From Gari tellinella (taxonomy: Eukaryota > Mollusca > Bivalvia > Cardiida > Psammobiidae), in contig OV277861.1 of NCBI GenBank assembly GCA_922989275.2, positions 45,733,623 to 45,797,622 on the forward strand: 64,000 nucleotides of DNA, written 5' to 3'. Shown here one piece after another: positions 35,101 through 50,100 of the stretch. Every line of letters starts with the position of its first letter. The first letter of the stretch is position 1. Both the position numbers and the translations under genes were made by a program. A model generated the notes under the pieces. It did not search any database and was not told the DNA's origin. It saw only the letters and a program-made list of their open reading frames with translations.

Positions 35101-38100
35101 AGAATATCAATGTACATTTGTACAGATAGTAAAACAACAACAAAACGAAAATCAATAACAGAATTTTGTTAAGTAATAATCCATGAGTACTTTATACATT
35201 TTTTGGCAGTGTAGATCTAACTGAGATGTAGAGACTGAAATGACGACCGTGCTTGGTATACACAATTTAACAGTTGCTATGTTGATTTTATTCTTCAGGG
35301 GTCTCCAGCCAAAAGTCAAGTGCAGGACCTGTGGGTCAACTCTCAGCCAGAAATTCCACTGTCCAATAGAAGTCCTCTACTGGAGGCACGGGGTGGGGAC
35401 AGACATATACAGGACCTAGGTAAGGACTGTATCCTCATGACCACTGTAGCTGTTGTTGTTGTAATGTAACCAGTGCTCCAGATAAGAGGGAGTAAACTGA
35501 ACAAATCAAACATTTTCTCACTCATTTCAGCATTAAACCCTATGGTGTTACTACTCATTAGAATCGTCTCTTTGAGACGATTCTAATGAATAGTAACACC
35601 ATAGGGTTTAATGCAGAAATGAAAAATTCTCACTCATTTCAGCACAAAATCCTATGTTGTTACTACTCATTAGAATCGTCTCTTCAAGACGATTCTAATG
35701 AGTAGTAACACCATAGGGTTTGATGTAGAAATGAAAATTTTAGTTTTAGAAGAACTTTCCTTGTATGGAGCTCTGGTTCTGCATCCAAGCCTGATATTGT
35801 GAATAGGAATGTGAATGCTGGTATGGTTTGCTACACTTTTCTCTCTTCTGTAGTTTGGTTATTTTTGCAATGTCAGCCCTTAATTCCCCCTGTTTCTTAA
35901 TTTTGAAAATAGGTGACCACTTAAAGCCGGTTGATAGTAAAGCAGAATGTGCCTTATGGCACATTCTGCTTTACTTTTAGCCCGGCTTAAGGCTAACACC
36001 TACTAGGATACACAAGATATTTCTCATGTTTTACATACGTTTATTACTATATAAATACAACTACATGTAGGTGTCGGTGGTCCAGTGGGTAGGACGCTCG
36101 ACTAGGAAGCGAGAGGTTCCTGGTTCGAGCCCTGTCAGGATCACTGAAATTTTTCTGAGCAAAAAATTAACCCTACATTGCTCCACTTCACCCAGGTGAT
36201 TTAAATGGGTACCTGAGAGGGAAATAAGTCAATGTGTCATGGCTGCTAGTAGCGCCGAATGTAAATGGCCGACTTATGACTCGATGAACAGGGAGGTAAT
36301 TGTAAAAGTCGGCAGAATATGACATATAAATTTCAGACTTGATAAACCTATCACCTTTACCTTTACCTTTATTTTCTTCAGTTGAAGGAATTATTTAAAT
36401 GGTATCTATGGAGTTGAAGGTTGATTATTCTGTTTTATGCCTAAATATTTTCAATGAAAACAAAATTTGACTTTGCATGTGTAACTTCTCCACAAGTGCC
36501 CTCTACAGTACAGGTCATATCCTCAAACAACACTTAAAACATTTTCTTTGAAACTATTCATAATGTTGGTAATGCACTATGCACTATAAAATCATGTTTT
36601 CCTTTAGCACTTAAAACACTTCTCAAACAATTTATGTAATGTAAAATGAACCACTGACAAACACCACAACCTTTCTTTTCATGCACAAAGAACATTTATA
36701 TCGCCCAGACACCCACACAGTATTAACTTGCAGTACATGCATTGTAGCTGCACTTAATTTAACCCTTTGAACCCTAGTCCCGCATATAGGCGTGCTTTTC
36801 AAAAAGTGTACATGTGAATAGTACACATGTCCTATACAAACAGTGAAGACCCAGATCAGAGGGCTCCGAAAGGAGCCCTCTGATCAGGGTCTTCACTGTT
36901 TGTCACAATGCCAAACATTGACAAAAACAACCCTTAAAAGTCAGAAATGGAGTTAGACTTAGATGGAAACTGGAATTGTCCATTTAAAGTTTCAGGGAGG
37001 AAAGAGTTAACATGGTCAATGAGAGTTGTTCAATCTAACGTGTAATATGCATCAATTCAACAGAAAACCATATTATAAGGAGTCTTAAATATTGACATTT
37101 GCTGAATTACTACTCCAGTAGTGTAGGATAAAAATAATACAGAAAGCTCCTACAAGAGCTTTCTGCATTATTTTTGTCCTGCATTTAGCAGTCACCTGTC
37201 CATGTTTCTTTAGTAATTGGTCACTATGCACAAGTTTGACTGTTCATAGAAATGTTATTGAACATGCAATGTCTGTAGTATGTCTGGGTATGTTTAGTGC
37301 AATTGTTCATTTTGTTGTATTCTTCCAACAGAATATTTCTTGTCTGCACCAAGAGATCAGTCACAGAAAAACAGAAGTTCTAAATAAAACATTCTTCAAA
37401 ACCTGATTTAAGACCTTTATTATGCGACATTATTGCTGAGTTTCAAGTTAGATTAAATTTATGCCCCCTTTCTGAATAGATGAGGGGGTATGTCTGTAAA
37501 TAAGAGCTTTCTGCTTAACTTTTGTTCATATTTAAAACTCAACCTTCTATGAACATCTTAGATTTTTTTCAACCAAACTATTACATTAGATAATAGAATA
37601 AGGACAATTTTCACCAGAAAAGAGTGCAGATTCATGTCAGACAGATCCACAAGAAAACAGTGCAGACCTTTATCAGACAGTTCCTTTAAAAAACAACCTG
37701 TAATTGATAATGGCTCTTTTCAAGGCACAGGGCTCCAGATAAGGGGAGTATTTCAAAAAACATTAAATCCTATGGTGTCACTACTTATTAGAATCGTCTC
37801 TTTGAGACGCTTCTAATAAGTAGTCCCACCATAGAATTTAGTATTGAAATCGGTGAGAAAATGTTGTATTTGTTCAGTTTACTCCCTCTTGTCTGGAGCC
37901 CTGAAGACAGAGATTTCCACTGATCATGTCTAGGGAAAGTGGGTTTGATTTGTTTGCAGATTATGAACAACTTTCCTTGGAACTATAGACAGATTGCGAA
38001 AGACCTCTAGATTTAACCAGGCAATTTTCCCAGCATTTCACTCAGCATTTCATTTTCTGCACGTCATTGCAGATGCTTATCAGTTATAAATAGCCAACAA

Positions 38101-41100
38101 TTCACAACATGTGCCCTTTTAACCCTTACCGTACTGGTAAACCAGAATATGCCTCCTTTGAAAACAGTGTAGACCGTGATCAGAGGGCTCCTGCAGGAGC
38201 CCTCTGATCAGGGTCTACACTGTTTGTTTTCATTTGCAATTAATATCTACACACTCTCCTCTAAATGAACATAGACTGCTGCTTTTTGAAACGTGGAACA
38301 GTCCATTTGAAATCGTTAGCATTGTCAGAGTTAACTTTCGTAGTCTCAATATAACTGTAAAATTTACAAAATAATGTAAAAAATGGTAATAAATCCTTGT
38401 TCAGTATTGAGTACCCTATAGCCATTGTTTACTCTCTATTTTAATGATTCGAATTGCATGTTCTACAACAATTTGAACAATATTTATCTGGTAGAAGGAG
38501 TCTAGGTAGACCGCAATTTGGATGCAGATGACGTTTTTAGTACGTTTTATGATTGGAGAAAGTCGTTATTTGCAATTCCCTGGCAGTTTTCCTTGCCTCT
38601 GCGCTTTTCAGAAGAACATAACCTTTTAAATGTGGGAAACATGTATTGAAGACAATTGCAAATAGTTTGGATCCAGATCAGGCCCCACATATGTGGGGCC
38701 TGATCAGGATTCAAACTGTTTGTGACAAGGATCATATTCGTAAAATGTAGAGAAGATGTTGTTAAATGTATAATTGGATTCGTGGACAGACGATATTTTG
38801 CCAGCTTTCTCAGGGATGATGTATGCCCTGTAACCTTGGGCCAATTGATTATGTCATCTGATGGAAAAAATTAAATATCATGCTTTGAGATGATTGTTCA
38901 CATGCATTGCAAATTTGCATCAAAGTCTAAGACATTAGTGGTAAATATAAGATAGTTTTTGTGTCACCTGCTGTAGACAGAGGTGACAATTAGGGATCAC
39001 TTTTCCGCCGTCTGTCTGACTGTCACGCTTTTTGCGTCATGACTCGTGTTTTACTGAAGCTTTTAAGATGAAATTTCATTTATGGAAACAGCTTGACAAG
39101 TGGATGTGTATTGCACAAGGGTCATAACTCTTGCATCAATATTGTGTGAGTTATTCCCCTTTTCAACATTTTCTTTTCATGCCGATTTCTTCTGTTATAC
39201 TGAAGATTTCGATATGAAATTCCTATTATGGAAAGAGAATATGCGACTGATGTTTGCTGGCAGGTGACACACTTGTTCAGAAGGACTCCCATCTGATTTT
39301 TGTTGTTGACCATCCCATATTTTTCTCAGCATACTGTTTGATTCTTTAAACGTGATTATGTTATGTTTTTGTCTGCAACATTTTTGTCTGTTACTGTTCA
39401 TAAATTAGAATTTATTCAGATTTATATATAAATAAAGGGGTCAGAATGTCAAACAGTTTGGATCCTGATTAGATGTTGAGCTTCTTGGTGTCTCATCTGG
39501 ATCCAAACTGTTTTGACAGGTAGCAGATTCAAGACACTACATATTTTAAAACGCTTGCGTAAAATTGTTTGATAAATTTTTGAATATTTGCAAATCAAAA
39601 TCATATTCAGTGCCCACAGGACTGCTCTAATACATGCTTCTAGTCTTTTCTCAAATCTACTTAATGTTGTCTAGAATATTAAAACTTTGAATTTTTTCAT
39701 AATGGACTACTCTACCAGGGCTCCAGATAAGAGGGAGTTAGCTGCACAAATCCAACATTTTCTCACTTATTTTAAAATCAACTCCTACTATGATGTTACT
39801 TCTTATTAGAATCGTCTCTTAAATTTGAGACGATTCTAATGAGTAGTGACACTATAGGGTTTAAAGCAAAAATAAAGATTTTAGATTTTGAAATACCCCC
39901 CTTATCTGGAGCCCTATTCTACTTTCAGAAAATGACCAGTTTTTAGGGCTGTAAAACAAATATTATGCAGACCCTGATCAGAGGTACACATACTGAGCTT
40001 AGATCTCTGATCAGTGTCTGCACTGTTGACAAATTAAACTATACAAATACTGGTTTCCAGCATACACAATGTTGATAATGTTGACAATTACAGCGTTCCC
40101 TCTCTACAACGACAATCAAAGGGAGACAAAAATTGTGTGTGTTGTTCAGAGGGAGTTGTTATAGGGAGGGAAATTGGCTTACATTTGCAAACTGCTTGAT
40201 TCCCAATTAGACACCGCGTAACGCGGGGTCTGATCTGGATTCAAGCTATTTGTCACTCGTTAGAAAGTTTTTTTCTGTCAGAATATCGAATATGTGACTT
40301 TGAGAAAAAACAGTAGACGACAATTTTAAGCAGACCATATTGCAGCAGTAAAAATGTAAGACATAATTGTCCAGTTTAGGGAACTGCGGCAAGGGTCATT
40401 GTAAAGAAGGAGTCATTGTTTGGAGGGCCATTGTAGGGAGGGAATGCTGTACTTTGAATGCTGAACTAAAGACGTCTGCTTAAAATGTCATCTGCAGATT
40501 CTCAGAAATTTGCAATGTTCTTTAAATTTAAAACCCAATACAATTATCATGGTTAGGATGTTTTTCAGGAAATACATAATTTGGTTTCTGATTTTGACTA
40601 AAAGTGTTTGCTTAGAGTATAACTATTCCATATTGTTTTTCCAGGCTTAAAGGATAAGATATGGTCTTCATTTATATTCAAAGATATGTCTGCAATTCCA
40701 TTTGTATATCAGTCAAACCTGTCTAGCATAGTGATCTTTATGACAATTCCTGCATAGTACAGAACAAATGCTGTCTCCTGTTCCTACTCTTCCTCCAAAG
40801 AAGTACCAAGGATGCCTTAACCCATTACCCCATAAATACACCTTTTTATGCCTCTGATTTATTCCTAAACTAAAAAATAGCTTCAATTTATACAGTCGTG
40901 AATATGCATTGTAAGAAATATTTTCTACATTCTAGTAGATGATAGACTAAAGCAGGCTGAAAGTAAAGCAGAATGCGCCTTAAGGCGCATTCTGCTTTAC
41001 TTTCAACCTACTTTAAGTGGTCTCCTATTTTCAAAACTAGAAACAGGCTATGGGGTAATTGGTTAAACCACATATCCACATAAACACTGTAGGGTATATA

Positions 41101-44100
41101 TCTATCCATTCCATTGTTATACAGCATGCACTTCTACATGAAGGCTAATAAATGTAGTAGCAGTTTAAAACAAGATGAAAATGAAGCAGAATCTAAGTGA
41201 CTATAAATGCCTTACATGCTGCATCAGATAAATGTCAGTGATATGTATTGACTTCTATAGAAGAAATGTTTAAAATCTGCTTTAGTCTATAATATATGCA
41301 GTGTAAAGCAGCTTGTCTTTGCTAAACTGATTGCTTTACCCATTTAAGGGCATTTATACCTACAAATTAGAGCTAGGTATCGCACCTGGAAAGTGTATCG
41401 CGATATAAATCATGATATTCAGTGCTATATAGCGATACTTATTGCAATATTTTAAAGTCCCAGTATTACTGTCAAATTGCCAAAATTGCGCAATTTTAAA
41501 ACCTGAAAATGTAGGCACATTCGTAATCTAAACCTGTAAAAAAGAAGTACATGTAATTCTCAATGGTAATGAAGTCAACATTGCTTACAAACCCATGAAA
41601 TTGGTAGAAACAAATCGACTTTTAAATCTGTTTTGTTGACATTTGATCGAAGACAAATTATAACGGAAATGTTCCGGCTTTGTTCGGCTTTGCACACAGT
41701 GTATATGAATTACCGCCGCGCTTGGTATCAATCAGGTGACCTTTACGCAATCCTACGAAAATTCTCAGAACCAGCCCGTTAGTATTATTTGTAAACAAAC
41801 CAGCTTAAAATGTAAACCAACACGATAAGAATTCGACACATTTAGGTAGGATTCTTTACGAAGTGGGTGCATATGCCAGGCTTCTTACATGCAATTTCAC
41901 TTAGTTTTAATACATAGAAAATGCACATATATAAGAAATTGCGCGTTTTAAACACCAATTTCGGTAGTATTGTGCCTTTAATGGGATTTTCTGTATGCTA
42001 TTCCTGGTTAAGAATGCCTTTATACCTTTATAAATCATTAAAGGGTTGGTTAATAAACTGGTTACTGTAATTTCGTGTATTTCTTACATGACCAAGGGAT
42101 GAAAGACAACAGAAAGCAGCTAGCTAGCATTTTTAAACATGGCAGAACTTTAAAAAAAATCAATAAATAAAAGCATGTAAAATAAACTATGATGAATTAG
42201 AATGAAATACCAGAAACTATTTATATGGTATTAAATTTGGGTGCTGGCTTTCAGAAGAATGAAAGTAAAACAAAGCTTCTAAAGGAGCTTTCTTTATTTA
42301 TTTCTTCCTGAGGCCAATGAGTTAACCCATTACCCCATAAATACGCCTTTAATTGATTTTTCTACTGAAGAAAATTGTTCCAATTTATACTGTTACAAAT
42401 AAGAATCATAAGAAATAATTTCTATATTCTAGCAGATAATAGTTTAAAGCAGGCTGAAAGTAAAGCAGAATGCACCTTAAGGCGCATTCTGCTTTACTTA
42501 AATTTCAACCTACTCTAAATGGTTGTCCGTCTTCGAAACTAGAAACAGGCTATCGGGTAAAGGGTTAAATGCTAAAAATAATTCATAGGCTGAAACAGTT
42601 TACATAAGTCTGCTAGAAAAGTTCTTCTAGCATTGATTAGGCATTGATTATTCATACTGTGTCAACAAATCCTCATATCTGATAGCCTTGTACCCTGCTC
42701 ATCTTCAGCTGAGATATTTACTAAATACTCAATCATATAGTTCAGCAGCTACATGTCTTTAGAGATCACAGTTCTTCTTTCTCAAAATATAACTTGACCA
42801 TACACTGTAAGGCTCAAATCCAGCCATTTTAAATTGAAACTTGGAAATGTCTTATTCATGAATAGATAAATGTATATATACAGTGCTTTAGACCAACTTA
42901 ATCATATTTTTCCCGTTGAAATTTGATAACATAAATGGAGCTTGCTCGAATAACTCATATTTCAAAGTTTAAACCAGGCTAAGCCACACTTAAAACTTTG
43001 AAATACAGGTACATTGGACTTAAGTAATTTAGACTTATTGAGGATTGACTATACCTTTACTACATATACTTACACATATACCAGGGCTCAGGATAAGAGG
43101 GAGTAATATGAACAAATCCAGCAATAAATTTTTCACTAATTTCAGCACCAAATCCTATGGTGTCACAACTCATAAGAATCGTCTCTTCGAGACGATTCTA
43201 ATGAGTAGTGACACCATAGAGTTTAAATTGGAAATAAAGATTTTATTTTTTGACATATACAATGTATATATATAGTACTCCCCTTATCTGGAGCTCTACA
43301 TTTATAACCATACCCTGTCTTGCTGTCTAGTTTTCTTACACTTGGTTGACTCCTTGTGGGAAAACAGCCAAAAACAAATTAACTTCATGGCCTCCATTAT
43401 GGCCTTTGATGTTTGTGCAAGGCCATTATGGAACAGATTTAACGAAAGAAAGCAGACATAATCAGCTTCATTAATTTTAGCACAGTTCATTGGCCCAAGG
43501 TGAAACATGTACCCCTTAACTTCTCTCCTTGAAAATTAAACCCTTTAACTTGTAAAGGTCCCTTTTCATGATTTACCTAACAGCATAGAAGTGATTTCTC
43601 ATGTTGTTACCTGTTTTGCAAAGCCATACCTTTTCGTACTAGCTATGAGGATAAAGGTTTATAAAGTTGGGATCCTTTACAAGGTACAAGAAACTTAATT
43701 TTTAGTCAGATGTTTACAAACATATTTTAACAATAGCTAGAAGCTATTTACATTTACCGACTAAAACAAATATTTCTTAACAAATGCATTTTAAACTAAC
43801 AATTAAACAACCTGTAAGATAATTATAAAATTATAAAAAATATTTTATTAGAATAGCAATTAAGTGTTTAAAAGCATCACAGACTGAATCAAGAACTAAT
43901 AAATTTCCATTACAGCATTTTTAAAGCTTTAATTCCGTTGTCCTAAAAATCTGTCCACAAAACTGAAAACAGATTATGGGGGAAAATGTTAAATACTGAT
44001 GATATTTTCTAAATCTGCTTTGAGAACTGCTGTCGTTGGCAACTAGATGTATGTAGACATAAATGCCAATTATGGACAATTTTGATTAAATTGCTTAAAA

Positions 44101-47100
44101 CACTTACAAATGAACATTCATTTTCTGTCACCAATTGTCGTTATTCTTCTCTATTGTCATCTGTTTTCCTCTGGCAGTGTGGGGTATTAAAATATGGTAC
44201 ATTGACTTGAAAAATGAGGAAATATGACCAAGGGCCCGTTTTACTAAACTACTTACGCAAATTTTTTGCGTAAGTCAAAATTTTAAATTTTAATTTATAT
44301 TGTTTATTATCACTTGCTACAAACAGCAAATAGCCGGAACAGAGGACGCGCTTTAAGCGCGTCCTCTGATCTGGCTATTTGCTGTTTGCAAACGTTTATG
44401 ATCGAAATATAAGGGTAAAACAATTTTGACTTACACAAAAAATTTGCGTAAGTAGTTTAGAAAAACGGGCCCCAGGTCTGGTCTAATAGGCTGAGAACCA
44501 CAAAAACCCTATGGCTTCCTTTTACATGTACAATCATAATACATGTACATGTATACAGTAAATTAATATAAAGGGCCCTCTATTATGGCCACGAGAGCTT
44601 TCTGTTTTAACCCTTTACCTCATAGCTTGTTTCTAGTTTTGAAGACAGGTGACCACTTAAATCAGGTTGAAAGTAAAGCAGAATGTGCCTTAAGGCACAT
44701 TCTGCTTTACTTTCAGCCTGCTTTAAGCTAAAATCTGCTAGGCTAAATAAAATAGTTGTAATAATAATTGTTCCTGAGGGTATAAACTAGAACTATTTTC
44801 TTCAGCGTAGGAATAAATTAAATACGCTAAAAGTCGCTTCTATGGGGGAAAGGGTTAATGTAAACACGGAATAACTAACACAATTTAGTGGTTGTTATAG
44901 AGAGGTTTTACTGTAAGCTTTACTGATAAAGTTTAAGTTATATAAGTATATATAGTTTTCGATCCACAGTAGAGTAGCTATGACACAGTATTTCATTCAT
45001 ATGCCCCCTTGTATCTGCCTATAGTGATTGTCCTGTCCCTCAGTGCATGGGTAAGAGACCCTTTCGTCTAGCATCAAGACCAAGTTTTAGAATTCTTGAA
45101 TAGTAATAAACTGTCAGTTGTTGCTTTGTACCATTCCAAATCCACTGAAATCACCCAACCTCTATTTGACCTTGACCCTCTTTCTGCATTACTTTCATTC
45201 TGCTTTAAGGTGGTTACCTATCTTCAAAACTAGAAACAGGCTATTGGGTAATGGGTTAAGCGAGGTTTCACTGTAAATGTAAGATATGTTTTCTCTGAAA
45301 ACTTTTCGAGTAAGTGGCTAGACAGTGAAGTGATAACTAAGAGTTTCTTGGGACTATTTTAAGAATTCTTACGATATTTTTACCCACCAAAAAAACATAA
45401 TATCTGTGAGAAGATTCAAAGAAAAAAGCTGGCTTTCTTGATGTCTAAATAGAAAAAAAAACTGATATGGAAATCATCAATTCATTAAAGTATAAGAGGT
45501 AATCCAGTTTAATCAGCATTTTAAGTGCTTGTGAAGATAGGGATCTTCTTTGATGGTCCAGTTAGTGAATGTTAGAGTCCATGGTCCATCCTTAATTAAT
45601 TTGAGAAAAGTGTCTATCTTGAGAAAATGTTTAACCTTCTCAAGCCTAGTGTATGAAAATATTTAACAAAATGCAAACAATGTTGACCCACTGGCCAGCT
45701 GCTTTGTCACATGCCTTGAAGTGGTGTAGAACATAATACTGATAGTGTTACTCTTGTCTGTATGTCTGTCCATCCGTTCAAAAGACATACAGTAAAACCT
45801 CTCTATTACGGCCATTTAAATGTGTTAATTATTAGGTGTTTATGACAGGTGACTTCTTAAAGCAATGTGACAGTAAAACAGAAAGCTCCTTTAGGAGCTT
45901 TCTGTTTTACTGTTACCTTGCTTTAAGATGTCACCTGTTCTTTATACAACCAATTAGCCCTTGTTTTAGTGGCCGTAATAGAGAGGTTTTAATGTACTTA
46001 AAAAGTTACAAACCAAGATTAATGCTTACCTTTCATTAGATGGCAAACTTTACAGTCAAACCTTACCTATTTAGACTCGCTATAATTAAACTTGCAAGTA
46101 TTTCTTCAGTTCCATGCAATAACTTGATCTTACTTCAGTCATACTTACCCACTTTTGGTAGTTAAAATGTGGCTATGCAACGTTTAAACTTGGAAATAAG
46201 GGTAAGTTTGTCTAAAAATGTGTTAGCATTATCAGGATATGACTGAATTTGGTTTGGAAAATGTCTTAACCCATTACCCCATAGCCTGTTTCTAGTTTTG
46301 AAGATTGGTGACCACTTAAAGCAGGTTGAAAGTAAAGCAGAATGTGCCTTAAGGCACATTCTGCTTTACTTCCAGCCTGCTTTAAGCTATCATCTGTTAG
46401 AAAATAGCAAATATTTCTCATATTTCATATTCCTGACTGTATAAAAAGGAAGGATTTTCTTAAGTGAAGGAAAAAAATTAAAGGCATATTTATGGGGTAA
46501 TGGGTTAAATACCATCAATCAGAGGCAGCATGTTAAATCTTTGCATGTTGGGTAATTTTTACGTCTGCAACAATTGGATGAGACGCTGCTTTACATGGTG
46601 TCTCATCAGGATAGAAACTGTTTGCAAAGGCAATCATTGTTATACCGCTAGCATGCTACAGTTAAAATGCCTGCCAGTTTTATTTTCTGTTTGCTATTAT
46701 ATCAATATCTTGTATTCAATTGCATATTTATCTTTTGAATTTTACTGTCCAATTTGTAGTTTATGCAGATTTTATCTCCTTTATAAAGTCTTTATGTACC
46801 AGCAATGCACCACTGGTGGTGTATGAAGATTTATCTCCCTTTATTGTATTTGTACATGTATCTGTGTTTTGCATTTTACTGCTCCATTGATAGTGTATGC
46901 AGACTTACCTCCCTTTGTAAGAGTTATACATGTATCTATCTTTTGCATTTTACTGTTGTATTGGTAGTGTTTGCAGACTTACCTCCCTTTGTAAGATTTA
47001 TACATTTCATTTTACTGTTGCATTGGTAGTGTTTGCAGATTTATCCCCCTTTGTAAGATTTCTTTCATTATTACCTCGTAGCATGCTTGCATGACCATGA

Positions 47101-50100
47101 CGTGTGGATTGTGACTGAACTAGTGTTTATTAGGGTGAATTATGAATTTAATGGTTAACATAGCTGAGTTGGTTGATAACAATCACTGACAATAAAGACC
47201 CAGTTCAGAATGTTCCTGAGGTTGTAGATCAAGATTTGCTATGTTTGCTTTCAGAAAATACTACTTCCAAGTTCAAAATGTAGATTTAAGTCTGTAAAGC
47301 AGATTGCAGATTAACACATTAAGCAATCACTTGTTTGTAGATATTATGAATAGAGGTATACTGCAGTGAAACCTGTCTGAAGTAACACTTAAAATGATTG
47401 CATGGTCTTTGGGGCATATCATGTCAGCTTAATGCAGTATTAAAGTAATGCAGAAAGTTTCTAAAGGAGCTTGCTGCTTTACTTTTATACTGCATTAACC
47501 CTTTACCCGATAACCTGTTTCTATAGTTTTGAAAATAGACTACTTAAATCAGGTTGAAAGTAAAGCAGAATGGGCCCTAAGGCGCATTCTGCTTTACTCT
47601 CAGCCTGCTTTAAAGTACCACCTGTTGGAATTAAGAAAATATTTATTCTGATACAAATCATGACTGTTTAGATTGGAATTAATTTCTTCCGCCGAGGATT
47701 AAACGGAATGTGCTAAAAGGCGCTTCTATAAGGTAAAGGGTTAAGAAGCAATGACCTGCATTAAGCAGCTACATGTATTTGCTTTTGAATTTCCTAGTCT
47801 TACTGGTTGATCATGAAAGGTCTTTTTTATCCATAGTCAGTCACAGTCCACATAATGCACCCTCCCTCCTTGGAATGTAACTATGTTAGTTTTCCTTGGT
47901 TATTCTTGTAGCTTGTGCATGTTCCTTCCTTTCCTTACACAGCTGGTTCCCAGTTAAGGAGAAGGAAACCGGACAAACCTACAGCAGCTCTAGTGGGTAC
48001 CGTTACCAGACATGGTACCCAGCCAGGTAGTATTGAAGGTGTGAATGATGTCAGTACTGATGATGAGGCTGATAACAACAATGATGATGATTATGGTACG
48101 GTTAACAAAGGTTTGGGTACTGCACGTGTAAAGCATGCCAGTGAACAGGATAGAAAGGAAAAGCAGGAAGTAAAGACCAAAGAAATTACTGGGGGTAGAG
48201 TATCAGTGGGTGTGTTTAAATGTAATTGATGGAGGTTATTTATGCAGTAAAACCTATCTATTGCGACTACAAAATTGTGTTAATTAATTGTTGTTAAAGG
48301 CAGGTGACTGCTTAAAGCAAGGTGACAGTAAAGCTTTCTGTTTTACTGTCACCTTGCTTTAAGCTGTCACCTGTCTTTTATACAATCAATTAGCTGTTGT
48401 TTTAGTGGTCGTAATAGAGAGGTTTTACTGTATTTTAAGATATCATGTTGAATTGAATTTGGGATATGTGTAAACCCCTTCATTGACTTACCTCAAGTAC
48501 AATGACTATTTGCCAACAGTTTAGATACTGTTCAGATGCAGCACAACACTGACTCTGATCAGGATCTAAACTGCTTGACACTCATAAGGACTTCAGTCAA
48601 TGTACCATCTGAAACCAAGCTGACAGTGATGTGTCAAAAGTTTGTGATCAGCTAAAGCATCATTTAGATGTGGTCTTTCCTTTAAGCCAAAATTGTCAGA
48701 AATTATGAAACCAATTTTATCATCTTTCATATGAAAATGTTCAAAATTCTAGCAAAACGAGAGGAATAATTATTTGACAAAATGATGCAACAAGGAGTTC
48801 TCTTTGTTTAAATGTAATTGGTATTTGTTATGACATTGTGTAAGCTGTGGTTATGTTTTGTATGTGCTCCTCTCCATCTTGCATGTGTTCATGTATATTC
48901 CCTGCATGTTTTTATTGCTGGCAATGTGTATAAGTTTGCTTCAAGCGAAGCTATAGGAGCTTCAGGACATAACAATGATTATTTTACTGGGAATAACACT
49001 TTATAGTCTTATGAGGAGATTAATATTTAAGGTCAAACCTTTTACTTTACATGAATGTAATTACAGAAGTATGATTTGTTTCATCTAGTAGCATTACTAG
49101 ACTGGAGTATAAAGAAAAAATGTTTGATTCCAGAACAGCAGTGAGACACATCATGGCAATTCTGATCAGGGTTTAAACTTATTAACTCTTTGCATATGGG
49201 GAAATATTTTCATCTGCAACAATTGCTGTCTGCTACTGTTCTAAAAATTGAATGTTCAAAATCTTTTTTAAAAAAAAGAAAAGAATCAGCACAAATATCA
49301 GTTTGGATCCTGATGTAATGCTGTGTTATACTGCATCTCATCAGGATCTAAACTGTTTTCAAAGGTCATCATGGTTTCATTGCTAGAGTGTTCAGAGTTA
49401 ATATTCATGTAGATTAATCTTCAAATGAAACTTAACCCTTAGCCTGCCACTCACGACTATAGCTCCATATGCAAACAGCTTGGATCCGGATGAGACGCCG
49501 AGTAACTCGGCGTCTCATCCGGATCCAAGCTGTTTGACACTCGGACAACATTTTCAGCAATTTTGAGCAACTTTGAAGCACTTTGAAACTTGAAGCAGAC
49601 GAGAAATATAGCAGACGACAATTTATTTGGCGGGCTAAGGGTTAATGAAGGTTAACTTTAAAAGCTTCAACACTCTACGGGATAAAACAAAAAGCTTTCT
49701 ATTTCACCTTTCAGAATTCACTCAATAATTCTTCAGTGATTTTAAACTGATAAAGATTCAGTAAATATCTCCTTTTGGAACCATTCAAATAAAGGCATTT
49801 TCATGGTGTTTGCACTGGGAATTTAAATCTGCTAGGTACCTAAGATTATCTCTGTATTACGTTCGTTAAGCAATCACCTGTATTAGAGACTACCCATGGG
49901 TCTTCTATGGACAGGTTGTTCAATACAAAATTGTTTCAATACAATGACATATCATGTATGCTGACAAATCCATAAGACTTGCAGTAGCATTCTTAGAAAC
50001 ATTAAACCTTTTTTCACCAAATAATTTCTATTTTCTTGTAGGATGCAATACATATGAGGCTGTGTTTGACTTTTTGGCTGAGCAAGACACCCATTTGAAT

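Noticed and set aside
36071..36145. Possible functional tRNA gene
   Set aside because: Boxes A and B are present, but the acceptor and anticodon stems pair poorly, and a SINE body follows.
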